DNA from: Sthenelais limicola | Taxonomy: Eukaryota; Annelida; Polychaeta; Phyllodocida; Sigalionidae | Reading direction: 5' to 3' | Length of the DNA stretch: 64,000 nucleotides | Assembly (NCBI GenBank): GCA_942159475.1 | Contig: OW804096.1 | Span: 143,115,424-143,179,423, forward strand | In this document: piece after piece, positions 54,416 through 64,000 of the stretch | Layout of the letters: the number at the start of each line of letters is the position of its first letter | How positions within the stretch are numbered: the first letter of the stretch is position 1 | Translations under genes and position numbers: made by a program | Notes under the pieces: generated by a model | Database searches by the model: none | What the model saw: only the letters and a program-made list of their open reading frames with translations | Told to the model about the DNA's origin: nothing

Positions 54416-54663
54416 ATATACAGGGAGTGACTCAGAGGTGCTCCTAGTCCTGATGCTGCCCACAACTCGTCCTCCTCCCCGGCCGTCCATCTACCATCAA
54501 TATATTGACCACCCCTCCCTCCCTCCTCCTCCCCCTCCTCCCCCTCCTGCCCCTTTAGACTGTTCCAACATCCTGCACCCTACACCGCTTTGCTACCGTA
54601 ATATTCCACTGCATCAGTCCACCTTTTCTTTATGTCATGATATTGTAAAGTTATTATTTGTTC

Positions 54664-55013
54664 AATGGGGAAGTTGCATAGCCGCCATTTTGAATCTTGA
54701 TTCGCATGGAATTATGGGAGTAATGGTACAGTCTAAAATCTATAGAAAACATGTCATGTTCAGCATGGGCTATTTATCAATGCTCTAATGTCAATATCCA
54801 TGTAATTTACGTGTTTCCATTACAAAAACCACCATTTTTCCCATGATGCATTTGGTTTTCATAGATTATTTATACAAGCTCTGATATTTGTGAAAACATT
54901 CTTGCAATTTTCGATAAAAATATTGGCAAATATTTGTATGTCAGATTTCACCAGAATCCACCCCAGCATTCACTGCAGTAGACATGCGCAGTGAGACAGG
55001 CAACTCCCCTATT
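54664..55013 (+). mobile_element. MITE C, left member of an inverted pair
   Basis: Full element from GGGGAAGTTGCATAGCCGCC to ACTCCCCTATT, with the YY1-type and CATGCGCA sites at its two ends. Confidence 0.82.
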
Positions 55014-55056
55014 ATAAATATGTGCAACCTTGTTCCTGATTGGGACAGATTAGGAC

Positions 55057-55404
55057 ATATAATAGGGGATTTGCATGTCTCACTGCGCATGTCTATGACA
55101 GTGCATAGATTCAGTTCAAATCTGACATACAAATATTTAGCAACAATTTTATGGAAAATTCCAAGAATGTTTTCAACAATATCATAGGTCATGTAAAGGA
55201 CCAATAGAAACCAAATGCATGATGGGAACGTTGAAGTTGTGTGTTATAGAAACATGTAAAATACATGGATGTTGATATTGGACCACTGATAAATATTCCA
55301 AGCTAAAGAGCATATTTTCTGTAGATTTTATACTGTACCATTACTCCCATAATTCCATGTGAATCATGATTCAAAATGGCGGCTATGCAACGCCCCTATT
55401 GGTC
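55057..55404 (-). mobile_element. MITE C, right member of an inverted pair
   Basis: Complete, reversed relative to 54664-55013 with about 43 bp between them. The pair makes a ~740-bp inverted repeat. Sequence differs from its partner at many sites, so it is two insertions rather than a fresh inverted duplication. Confidence 0.82.
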
Positions 55405-55695
55405 AAGCCAGGACAAACCAATCAGCCTTAATCAATCTTATCTAGTGTAATCAACTGGGTATAAATACTCTGAATGAAATTAATTCAGGTCTCTTCTAAC
55501 CTGCTCAGTTCTTAACTCAAAAGCATAACCCTGTTTGTTTTTGCGTTGATTCAATTCTCGGCCGACTGCTGACCCTATTTAGTTATCAAAGAAAGGCCAA
55601 CATTTCTCCAATATATTATTGTGGATACGTTTTAGCAGCACTAGCAGTAAATAACCCAGTTGATTCATTATTCCTGACATGTGCATGCCATATAT

Positions 55696-56102
55696 GTGAT
55701 GTGTTCTAGTAAAATGCGTCACAAGTTGTAAAATTGATATTATTCAAAGTGTTTTTTCCATAAGATCTCTTTATTGACATGTTCTGATTCTTAGAGGGTT
55801 CAGCACTCATAGTCATATGAATTCATGTAATAAATTTCGGGACATTGTATTGAATATATCCTTGCGTTTTGAAGGCCTTCGTATGGAGTATATTTAGTTA
55901 CTTTACTGGTAATTACCCATCCAGAAACATTGCAAACATTTTTTTCAAAAATAAAAATATCAAACTTAAAATATAGAAATACTTATTAGGTGTCCTAGTG
56001 TTAACTACCATTGGAATCAGCTCGATCTCCTCTTTTCAAATATGGTGATATCTCAAAATCCATTTTTTGCAATTTATGACGTATTTTCCTAAAACGGATC
56101 AC
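55696..56102 (+). mobile_element. MITE B, full length
   Basis: 407 bp, ATAT at 55692-55695 and 56103-56106. Confidence 0.88.
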
Positions 56103-56381
56103 ATATTTCCATTGGGACTATGGGAAAAACGCGTAAAGAGACATTCTGAGAATTGCCATTTTGTCAATCAAAGTAAAGTATTTTCCAGGTTATGAAAAGT
56201 AGTGTGAAATGCCAAACATTGGGAATTTATGAAAGCGATGATAGTTCCGGAACTTTAAATAGACATGATTTGTTATATTTCTTTATAAATATTTGGGTAA
56301 TTAAATGTATGCCCCATTTAAAGTGAATCTACCTAATAATATATTATGTACTCCAATTGAATTGCCTTGGCCTTTGCATAT

Positions 56382-56786
56382 GTGATGTGTTTCAGAAAAA
56401 TGAGTCATAAGTCGCGAAAATTAGATTTGGAGATATTATCATATTTGAAAAGAAGAGCGCTGATTCCAACGAATGTAAACATTAAGGACATCTAATAAGC
56501 ACTTTCATCTTTCTAGTGAGATATTTTTATTTTTGAAAAAATAAGTTTGCAATATTTCTAGGTGCATAATTACCAGTAAAGTAGCTAAATATACTCAATA
56601 GGATGATCTAAGTACCGCACTGATATAAGTAATAAACAGTCTTGAAATTTGGTACATGTATCCATACAACCACAAGGACTAGACACCCCAAAAATGAAAA
56701 TATTCCAACTAAGAGATCTTGTAAGTAAACTACTTTGAAAAACACCAATTGTGCGACTTGTGACTCATTTTCCTGAAACACATCAC
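56382..56786 (-). mobile_element. MITE B, full length
   Basis: 405 bp, ATAT on both sides. Closest to the copy at 44762 in its interior. Confidence 0.88.
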
Positions 56787-56855
56787 ATATAAACATGTTT
56801 TATTGAGTAAATGATGTTATATCATTAGGAAATAAGCAATATATTCAGTACATGG

Positions 56856-57088
56856 GTCAGATTTTCAGAAAATATACAATTGGCAGCTCTACACATTTAG
56901 TAAATTCTTAAATATTAGACTGCAAAATGGCCAATACTAGGTAGATTCGAGTATATTTGCCATTGCATTGATTCTAGCAATCGGTTTGGTTAGGTTGAAC
57001 TGTATTTTGAACTTTATTTTTGTCTGAAATTTGGGTTATTTGAGAAGATTGGTGAAAGTCAATTGTACATTTTCTGGCGATTTCACCC
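56856..57088 (+). mobile_element. MITE A
   Basis: Right tip CTGGCGATTTCACCC. Flanks ACAT and GTAT. Confidence 0.84.
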
Positions 57089-57322
57089 GTATGCTTGTCT
57101 CAGAAATGCTTTACACTTTAAGGGTTCAATTAAGAAAAACAATGCCATAAATATTCTTGACATGAATACTAGAATACTCACACCATTTGTGTTCATTGTT
57201 TGTTAGCTAAGGGAACCAATGTACCGGTAAGCTATTTATATTAGTACTATTGAACCATATGGGTCAGATCTTGAACCATATATAACCAGGAAGGTATATA
57301 CAGAGGGAGTAGAAACGAGGAT

Positions 57323-57700
57323 TAAGGCGGGGGCACACTAGCCGCGACAAGCCTCACAATAGGCTTTGCAACAGGCCCCTGCAATAGAAATGAAAATATT
57401 CGATCTTGGATTGCAGTGTATCGCAGACGTGTGGGCCCATTTGCAACAGGCTCTGCAATAGGCTTTGCAACAAGCCTCATGATAAGAATTGCGTCGCCGT
57501 CTATCGCAGAAATATTAGACATGTTTAATATTTGTTGGCGATAAGAATTGCATCGCAGACGTCGCCATGCTATTGCGATTAATTGCAAAGCTCTGTTGCA
57601 AAGGTGTGGCGACGTTTGCAACAGGCCTTCCCGATAAGCCTCTGCAATAGCAAAACCTATCGGGAAAGCCTGTTGCAAAGCCTATTGCAAGGCTTTATGC
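57323..57700 (-). mobile_element. MITE E, copy 2
   Basis: Inverted relative to 45665-46048. Begins TTAAGGCGGGGGCACACTAG. Its GCAATAGGC-type 9-mers are in the same arrangement. A 118-codon frame crosses it, and the corresponding frame in copy 1 is not conserved as protein. Confidence 0.75.
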
Positions 57701-57719
57701 GCATTCCCCATATAGTTGA

Positions 57720-58996
57720 AAGTAATGCCTGTACTACTATTAGCTCCAACTATTTATACATGTATCATTAGTATGCTGTTGCTAGAAAAGGGCAATCAAA
57801 CTATCTGGGCTATAGGTGGTACTATTGTCGACAACAGTACTGCAGCTTCACCTGGCATGCAGTGGCTACACCATATACCTGTCACACATCTGCTGGTTGG
57901 AGGAGTGGGGCGTTTCTACTACCCCTACTCAAACAGAACAAAAGGCAGATTTTATTTTCTGACCGACATCTGTTTTCGACAAACTGACAATTGTTCTCAA
58001 CCCTGCTCTTAAAAGATTTGCAATTTTAAGATAAATATGAAATAAACATGGGAACCCCCTTGCAGGAGATATCTCCTTTGATTGATTATATACACAACTA
58101 AAGATCGCCAAGTTTATTGAAGAACTTCACCCCTATTTCTGTTAATTGACCCTTCCTAAATTGCCCTCTCATTTCTACACTGTGTTACTTTTTGATGTCA
58201 TACGATGTTCAAACTCTAATATACCTTAATGTTAAACGGTACACATGTGTCTATCACAGAGTGTGGAAGCAGTCATGCTCCGCCAGATATATTCATTACT
58301 CCATGATTTGTACATGGGTACTGCAAAAATAAAACTATAGTGATTATAATAGTGCTCCAGAGAAAAGTTTTAAATGCAAAACAAGAAATAGTTAACAGTG
58401 ATCAGTTTACATTTATTTATTTATTTCCGGTTCATGTAGAAGATTGCGTTTCCAAGGGAAACGGAGATTGATGTCAGTTAAATGTAAAGTTTGAGAGGGA
58501 GGGATAGTAGGAGGGAGAGGAAGTGGAGACAGAAAACATGAAATCCCTATCCCATATATGACTGGTCATTCCATGTGATTCTGTTGGTCCCTTTAACACC
58601 TTTGCATATGAGGCATCTTATTTCGCAACTTGCCACTTTAATTCACACATGGTCTACCTTTTAATTCACACCTAAACGCCATCCCCTCCCCCTCCCAGCC
58701 ATTACCAGCATGATTCTGATCCCATCTGCTGATATCAGAATCAACAGATTCTTCACACAGATATCCAGGATGGGAGGAGCCAAGATGCTATCAATGATTG
58801 ACAGATCTCACCCCAATCCATTTAGATTGGTGATAACATCAATCTAAAAAAACAATGCAAAGCCACTATGGTGCTATCCCTGGCTATCACTCTATTCCAC
58901 TCCTCGACTTGGCAGCTCTGTTTATACAGTTGATGTATACCTGGGCGTATTGGAAAACATTGTACACACAGGAGGCGAGCCTTGGCAGAAACACAG
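57720..58996. other. No gene or named element seen
   Basis: Mixed unique-looking DNA, with a 98-codon plus frame at 57716-58012 of no recognised family and a purine-rich stretch near 58490-58530. Confidence 0.45.
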
Positions 58997-59230
58997 GGGT
59001 CAAGTCTTCGGAAAATGTACAATTGGCCTTCACTAATCCTCTCAAATAACTCACATTTAAAACGACAATCAGGTTCAAAATACAGTTCAACATGACCAGA
59101 CAGATTTATTGAATGAATACAATACAGAATACACTCAAATATACTCAGTATTTGTTATTTTCACTCTAGTTTAGCAGAATTTGATAGATGTGTTGAACTG
59201 TAGATTGTACATTTTCTGAGAATCTGACCC
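58997..59230 (-). mobile_element. MITE A (A2)
   Basis: Left tip GGGTCAAGTCTTCGG, right tip GAGAATCTGACCC. Confidence 0.84.
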
Positions 59231-59342
59231 TTATATGGTTAGAAACTACAGGCTTTAGTAGTACATTATGAGTACGTAAACTAAAATTATTCTGGATAGA
59301 AAATTTCTATCATTATTATGCATTTCTACCCCTCACCTAGCC

Positions 59343-59372
59343 CAGAGACAGTCCAATATTGGACTGTCTCTG
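59343..59372. repeat. 30-bp perfect palindrome
   Basis: CAGAGACAGTCCAAT followed without spacer by its exact complement ATTGGACTGTCTCTG. Confidence 0.9.
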
Positions 59373-59389
59373 CCTAGCCCCATACCTCT

Positions 59390-59965
59390 CACTCTCCCTC
59401 CCTGGCCTTCCTAGCTACCCCTTCCCCCCTTCATATTAACCCTCTTCTAACTTCTCTTTACCCCCTCTTTCTCTCTCTCTCCCTTTCTCTCTCTCTCCCA
59501 CTACCTGGCCAATCTCTCTCTCTCTCTCTGCTTACCCTCTCTCTTTCATTCTCTCACTTTCTCTCTCGCTCCCTCTCCATGTGTCGGTCCCCCCTCTCTC
59601 TCTATTTGTCTATCTCTCTTGTACCTCTATCTCTCCCGCTCTCTCCATCTCTCTCCCTTTCTATTTACTGCTGTCCGTCTCTCCCCTTGTTCTCTCTTTC
59701 CTCTCTATCCCCCACCCCTTTACTCATCCCCCCTCCCCCTCCACCCCCCCTCCCCCTCCACCCCCACCCCTTTCCTACTCTCCACCCTGCCCAATACTGC
59801 CCTGTCCGTCTCTCTCTCTATCCTCCCCTTGTTCTCTCTTTCCTCTCTATCCTCCACCCCTTTATTTTCACCCTCTCTACTCATCCCCCCCCTCCCCCTC
59901 CACCCCCACCCCTCCCCTACTCACCCCCCTCCCCCTCCACCCCCACCCCTCCCCTACTCTCCACC
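59390..59965 (+). repeat. Long polypyrimidine tract
   Basis: About 575 bp of CTCTCT, CCCCTCC and CCACCCC blocks, including a ~100-bp duplicated segment (CCCCTCCCCCTCCACCCCCA at about 59734 and 59888). Frames of 127-153 codons here are low-complexity Pro/Ser/Leu artefacts. Confidence 0.9.
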
Positions 59966-60079
59966 TTGCCCAATACCGCCCTGGATGGATTGTTCCACCT
60001 AGATAACCCAGCAGCAACAATACTACTGGTGCCTGTCTGATGCCATCATTTGCTCGTGGCGAGGAGTCGCTCTCTACTG

Positions 60080-60170
60080 CTCACAAATGCTCACTCACTA
60101 TTACATTGGACTTCAATATAAACCTGCCAATCCTCACTATTACATTGGACTTCAATATAAACCTGCCACT
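60080..60170. repeat. Tandem duplication of 46 bp
   Basis: CTCACTATTACATTGGACTT-CAATATAAACCTGCCA occurs at about 60091 and 60137, nearly identical. Confidence 0.8.
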
Positions 60171-60459
60171 TTTCTGGGAACTATCCTTTGTTACCAAGAA
60201 TAAACTCTCATATTGGCAGGCACACAGCATGGGAGCATATTCATATTGCACTGAGTGTTATAGTACCTACAGTTAATACTGTATGAGAGATTCACAGGAC
60301 CCGGTATAGGGGATATTTCAATAGAAAGGATCCATGTTGCTTACTGGTTCTTGATATACAGTTATGGAAGGCATTTGGATCGGGAGTGACAAGGTGACTA
60401 GTTGGTTTTACACTTGATGTTATTTAGATTTGCACTTCGTGTTTCTTTATCTTTATTTG

Positions 60460-60693
60460 GGTCAGATTTTCAGATAATGTACAATTGGCAGCTGTACACA
60501 TTTAGCATATTTTGCTAAATTAGGCTGCAATTTGGCCAATACTAGGTAAATTCGAGTATATTTGGCATTGCATTGATTCTAGCAATCTGTTTGGTTAGGT
60601 TGAACTGTATTTTAAACTTTATTTTCGTCTCAAATTTGGGTTATTTGAGAAGACTGGCGAAGTTGAATTGTACACTTTCTGAAAATCTGAACC
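60460..60693 (+). mobile_element. MITE A with ATTT target duplication
   Basis: ATTT at 60456-60459 and 60694-60697. Right tip ends GAACC. Confidence 0.9.
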
Positions 60694-60762
60694 ATTTATC
60701 AACTCAGAGATTTGTCAGATTTACAATTGCTTCAAGTGTACAAGATTATAGAGGTTGTAAAT

Positions 60763-60997
60763 GGGTCAGATTTTCAGAAAATGTACAATTTGCAGCTCGA
60801 CAGATTTAGTAAACTCTGCTTAATTTGGTTACAATTTGGCCAATACTAGGTAGATTAGAATATATTTGGCATTGCACTGATTCTAGTAATCTGTTTGGTT
60901 AGGTTGAACTGTATTTTGAACTTTATTTTCGTCTTAAATTAGGGTTATTTGGGAGGATTGGTGAAGGTGAATTGTACATTTTCTGATCACTTGACCC
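60763..60997 (+). mobile_element. MITE A
   Basis: Right tip CTGATCACTTGACCC. Flanks AAAT and AGAT. Confidence 0.86.
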
Positions 60998-61275
60998 AGA
61001 TGCTACAAAAATGATCTGTAAATTTTTGTCTGTTAAAGCCAAATTCTGTTCTTCAAAATTTAACTTGCATGCAAAAACGGTTCGATTGGCTTATGAATTT
61101 AAATTTTGTTAGATTTTGGCTTATAAGGTTTAAACTTTGTTTAAAGGGATTTATTCGTCGATATTACAATGTTATATCCTTTTCTCCAGAAGTAATATAT
61201 CGAATTATTTACACGCCTCAATCAATGTTCTATTTTTAGAACAGTCTTAACACTATCCCGTATCATAAGTTGTAT

Positions 61276-61510
61276 GGGTCAGATCGTCGGAAAATGTAAA
61301 ATTGGCAGCTAATCACATTTGCTAAATTCAGTTAGATTAAGCTGAAAAATCATAAATACTAGGTATATTTGGGTATATTTGGTATTGCAATGATTTAAAG
61401 AATCTGTTCATTTATGTTGAACTGTAATTTGAATTTAATTTGTGTCTTGAATATGGGTTATTTGAATGGATCGGAAAAGGCGAATTGTACATTTTCAGAC
61501 GATCTGACCC
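61276..61510 (+). mobile_element. MITE A
   Basis: Both tips carry a GATCGTC-like variant (GGGTCAGATCGTCGG and CAGACGATCTGACCC), a matched pair that differs from the common TTTTC form. Confidence 0.86.
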
Positions 61511-61654
61511 ATATTATGCAAGTCGGCTGCCACCATGTAGACAACATTTCTATCAAAATAAGCAAAAATTTGCATCAAATAGCTATCAATATCAAACCGA
61601 AAATCAACGGTTTAAAATATTTCAACAATCATGGAAACAAAATGAAAGATATTA

Positions 61655-61890
61655 GGGTTAGATTTTCAGAAGATGTACAATTGCCAGCTCTACACATTTA
61701 ATACATTCTGCTAAATTAGACTGAAAAATGGCCAATACCAGGTAAACTCGAGTATAATTAGCATTGCATTGATTCTATCAATCGGTTTGGTTAGGTTAAA
61801 CTGTTTTTTTAACTTGATTTTTCGTCTGAAATTAGGGTTATTTCCGAGGATTGGTGAAGACAAATTGTGCATTTTCTGGCGATTTCACCC
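61655..61890 (+). mobile_element. MITE A with ATTA target duplication
   Basis: ATTA at 61651-61654 and 61891-61894. Right tip CTGGCGATTTCACCC. Confidence 0.9.
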
Positions 61891-62002
61891 ATTATTAAAA
61901 TATTGGCCTAAATGTATGGCCTGCTACCTGGTCTCTACAGTATGCGGTGCACGATCAATGCTATTGATATTGTGATCAATAGTATTATTTATTCAAATAT
62001 AT

Positions 62003-62237
62003 GGGTCAGATTCTCAGAAAATGTACAATTCGCCTTCACCAATCCTCTCGAATAACCCACATTTAAGACAAAAATGAGCTTCAAAATGTAGTTTAACACA
62101 ACAGAACTGATACTTTAAATCAATACGATACCAAATATACTTAGATATACCCGGTATTCACCATTTTTCAGCCAAATTTAGCAGAATTTCCTAAATGTGT
62201 AGAGCTGGTAATTGTACATTTTCTGAAAATCTGACCC
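62003..62237 (-). mobile_element. MITE A (A3)
   Basis: ATAT on both sides, tips standard. Confidence 0.9.
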
Positions 62238-62298
62238 ATATAACACCACACATCCATTATATAGATTGGAGAACATCATTCCTTAGCTGTACATATTT

Positions 62299-62375
62299 TA
62301 CGGGGTCGGGATGGTGTAGCGATTCAGGCATTGAACCTAAAACCAAAAGCTCTTTCAGATTCAAATAATTAATGC
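62299..62375 (+). mobile_element. tRNA-like SINE head
   Basis: GGGATGGTGTAGCGATTCAG resembles a Pol III A box (TGGTGTAGCG), and AGATTCAAAT about 45 bp further resembles a B box. The GGCATTGAACCTAAAACC part between looks like a decayed anticodon arm. No intact tRNA fold is claimed. Confidence 0.4.
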
Positions 62376-62398
62376 CCCTGAACCCATTATCGTTATAT

Positions 62399-62621
62399 GG
62401 GTCAGATGTTCAGAAAATGTACAATTCAACTTATCCAATCTTCCAAAATAACCCAAATTTCATACGAAAATAAACTTATAAATACAGTTTAACCTAACCA
62501 GAATCAATGCAATGCCGAATATACTCGAATTTACCTATTATTGACCAAATTGCAGCTTAATTTAGCAAAATTTACTAAATAAGGACAGCTGCCAATTGTA
62601 CATTTTCTGAAAATCTCACTC
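62399..62621 (-). mobile_element. MITE A
   Basis: ATAT on both sides. Right tip AAAATCTCACTC. Confidence 0.86.
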
Positions 62622-62699
62622 ATATGTACAATGCATCCATTGATTGTAAAAAATACCTTGTACACTGTGCATGCCTGTCTATGTTTCAACCATTATTTT

Positions 62700-62975
62700 A
62701 CGGAGAATTGGCTGTATGCAAGTTCTAAGTTAACCAATTTAAAGATGCTCGGATTCAAATCCCATGAGCGACTCATTCTAGGTCCAAACCCTCAGATCAG
62801 ATAAGAATGGTATGTCAGCCTACCTCGCTAATCAGTCTCCTCGCCTAAGACTCAGCGTTTTAATGGGAATATAATGGCATTTTGCAGTCTTAATGGAAGT
62901 ATAATGACACTTTATGGTTTGAGGCGAGAGGCTTTCCCTTCGTTTGAAGGGACTCACCCATCTTTGAACCTAGAT
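62700..62975 (+). repeat. Repeat F, copy 2, with a B-box-like start
   Basis: CGGATTCAAATCCC (about 62753) is a good Pol III B box, and TGGCTGTATGCAAG (about 62710) may be a worn A box. The body from 62762 to 62975 matches copy 1 (33571-33790) in reverse and includes the CCCTTCGTTTGAAGGG hairpin. A tRNA-derived SINE is the best guess. Confidence 0.5.
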
Positions 62976-63077
62976 TGGACTTACCAGAGCATAATTTCAC
63001 CCCCACCCAGTGCATGCTGAGTGGGTTAGCAAAGGCTGGCTATACATGTGTGTATAGATGCTTACATACTCCCATAT

Positions 63078-63463
63078 GTGATGTGTTTTAGGAAAATAAG
63101 TCATAAGTCGCAAAGATTGGATTTTGAGATACCTCCATATTTGAAAAGATGAGCTAAAGCAGATTCCAATGAATGTAAACATTAAGGGCATCTAGTACCC
63201 TTCTATCTTTTTAGTTTGATACTTTTTTGCAATATTTCTGGGTGGATACTTTCTAGTAAAGTAACCAAGTATACTGCACAGGATGATCTAAGAAACGCAT
63301 AGATATATTTAATACATTGTCTTTAAATTTAGTTCATGTATTTCAACCACACTGACTAGACACTTTAAAAATGGAAATATTCCACGAAAGAGATCTAGGT
63401 AATAATACGCTTTGAAAAATATCATTTTTGCGACTTGTGACTCATTTTTCTAAAAGACGTCTA
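63078..63463 (-). mobile_element. MITE B, right tip decayed
   Basis: Left tip GTGATGTGTTTTAGG after ATAT (63074-63077). The right end reads TCTAAAAGACGTCTA before ATAT (63464-63467). Confidence 0.8.
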
Positions 63464-63467
63464 ATAT

Positions 63468-63912
63468 GCAGTTTGTAGCTGCTCCGTTGCTCTCTACTCT
63501 AGAGTATGGAGCAACTCATTGCGGGATAGAGGGCCTGCCTAAGGAGGATGAGCTACTTATGGTTATATGCATTTAAAAGATTGAAAGAGCCATTCATCCC
63601 GTTAGCGTGTTTCTTCTATCGTCCTGATATGACAACATACTATGATGTATAGTCCTTGCCAAGTTAGTTTTTGCGAGTTTATACTAAAGCCAGGACAACA
63701 TGAATCATTAGCAATTTATATTTTAAACGGTTGAAAAGAGGTGTTTATTTGCGGATATTTCTAATGAGTGTTATTATGTGTTTTTGAAGAAAAGAACGCT
63801 TTCCAAGTGTGAATGTCATCAACCTTTAGTGAAATGATGCATTGGTAATATTACAAGTCGATTCTCCGTTACAATAGAAATAAAACATTTAAAGCTTCTT
63901 AAAGCATGATTT
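63468..63912. other. No gene or named element seen
   Basis: Unassigned. No frame longer than 60 codons. Confidence 0.5.
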
Positions 63913-64000
63913 GGGTCAGATTTTCAGAAAGTGCAGTTCTACACATCTCTCAAATTCTGCTAAATTAGAGTGAAAAATGATAAATACTAGGTATATCTGG
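63913..64000 (+). mobile_element. MITE A (A2), cut by the window end
   Basis: The left tip is GGGTCAGATTTTCAG, after which about 12 bp of the usual subterminal sequence is missing. The interior continues past the window. Confidence 0.85.

Noticed and set aside
57716..58012. 98-codon plus frame as a gene
   Set aside because: No recognisable domain, no intron-exon context, and its start lies at a MITE edge.
59579..60040. Plus frames of 127-153 codons, proline-rich
   Set aside because: Same cause: the CT/CCCC tract keeps three frames open at once.
62299..62375. Functional tRNA gene
   Set aside because: Box-like words are present but acceptor and anticodon stems do not pair convincingly.

Overview
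This is eukaryotic DNA made mostly of repeats, with no host protein-coding gene that I can support. It is AT-rich and has no operons. It is dominated by short inverted-repeat transposons, minisatellites, 3' ends of non-LTR retrotransposons and one full-length LINE. Many coexisting MITE families, microsatellite-tailed LINE ends and a GTGAGTGAGTTTAG...TTTAC-type repeat near 36.1 kb suggest a marine invertebrate, perhaps a lophotrochozoan. That placement is inference, and the sequence does not fix the species.

The centrepiece is a LINE on the minus strand, 37410-43721, with two long intact reading frames. ORF1 (648 aa) has an acidic N-terminus, a coiled coil, an L1-ORF1-like RRM region and then a complete NADAR (YbiA/COG3236-like) domain, an N-glycosidase fold known to act on ADP-ribose- or riboflavin-pathway-linked substrates. 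ORF2 (about 950 aa) has an apurinic-type endonuclease and a reverse transcriptase with YADD. The insertion splits a MITE copy, is flanked by AAAGTA duplications, and removing it restores the MITE consensus. The ends are therefore well defined and the insertion looks fairly young. The 0.7 kb spacer between the ORFs and the 5' UTR carry promoter-like motifs (ETS, YY1-type, E2F-type).

The rest is layered. MITE family A (about 235 bp, about sixty copies) and family B (about 400 bp, about seventeen copies) are scattered from end to end. Both leave 4-bp target duplications and share a TTTCAG(A/G)AAAATG box at the same distance from their tips, so one transposase may have moved both. Smaller families C to F, several fold-back elements and SINE-like pieces fill in between. 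Nesting is frequent (B in B, B in A, B in C, LINE in A, retrotransposons in C) and gives a relative chronology.

By region: 0-1 kb diverged 191-bp satellite; 2-7.4 kb A and B elements, with a CpG-richer promoter-like patch near 3.7 kb; 7.6-9 kb hairpins and a C element; 9.5-14.5 kb retrotransposon ends and A copies; 16.7-17.5 kb B nested in C; 18-28.9 kb mainly A copies; 28.9-30 kb a 43-bp minisatellite; 30.7-36.5 kb pyrimidine tract, small repeats and A copies; 37.4-43.7 kb LINE; 44.2-52.2 kb MITEs D, E, C and fold-backs; 52.9-54 kb a 38-39-bp minisatellite; 54.6-55.4 kb an inverted pair of C elements; 55.7-64 kb B, A, E and SINE-like pieces and a second pyrimidine tract.
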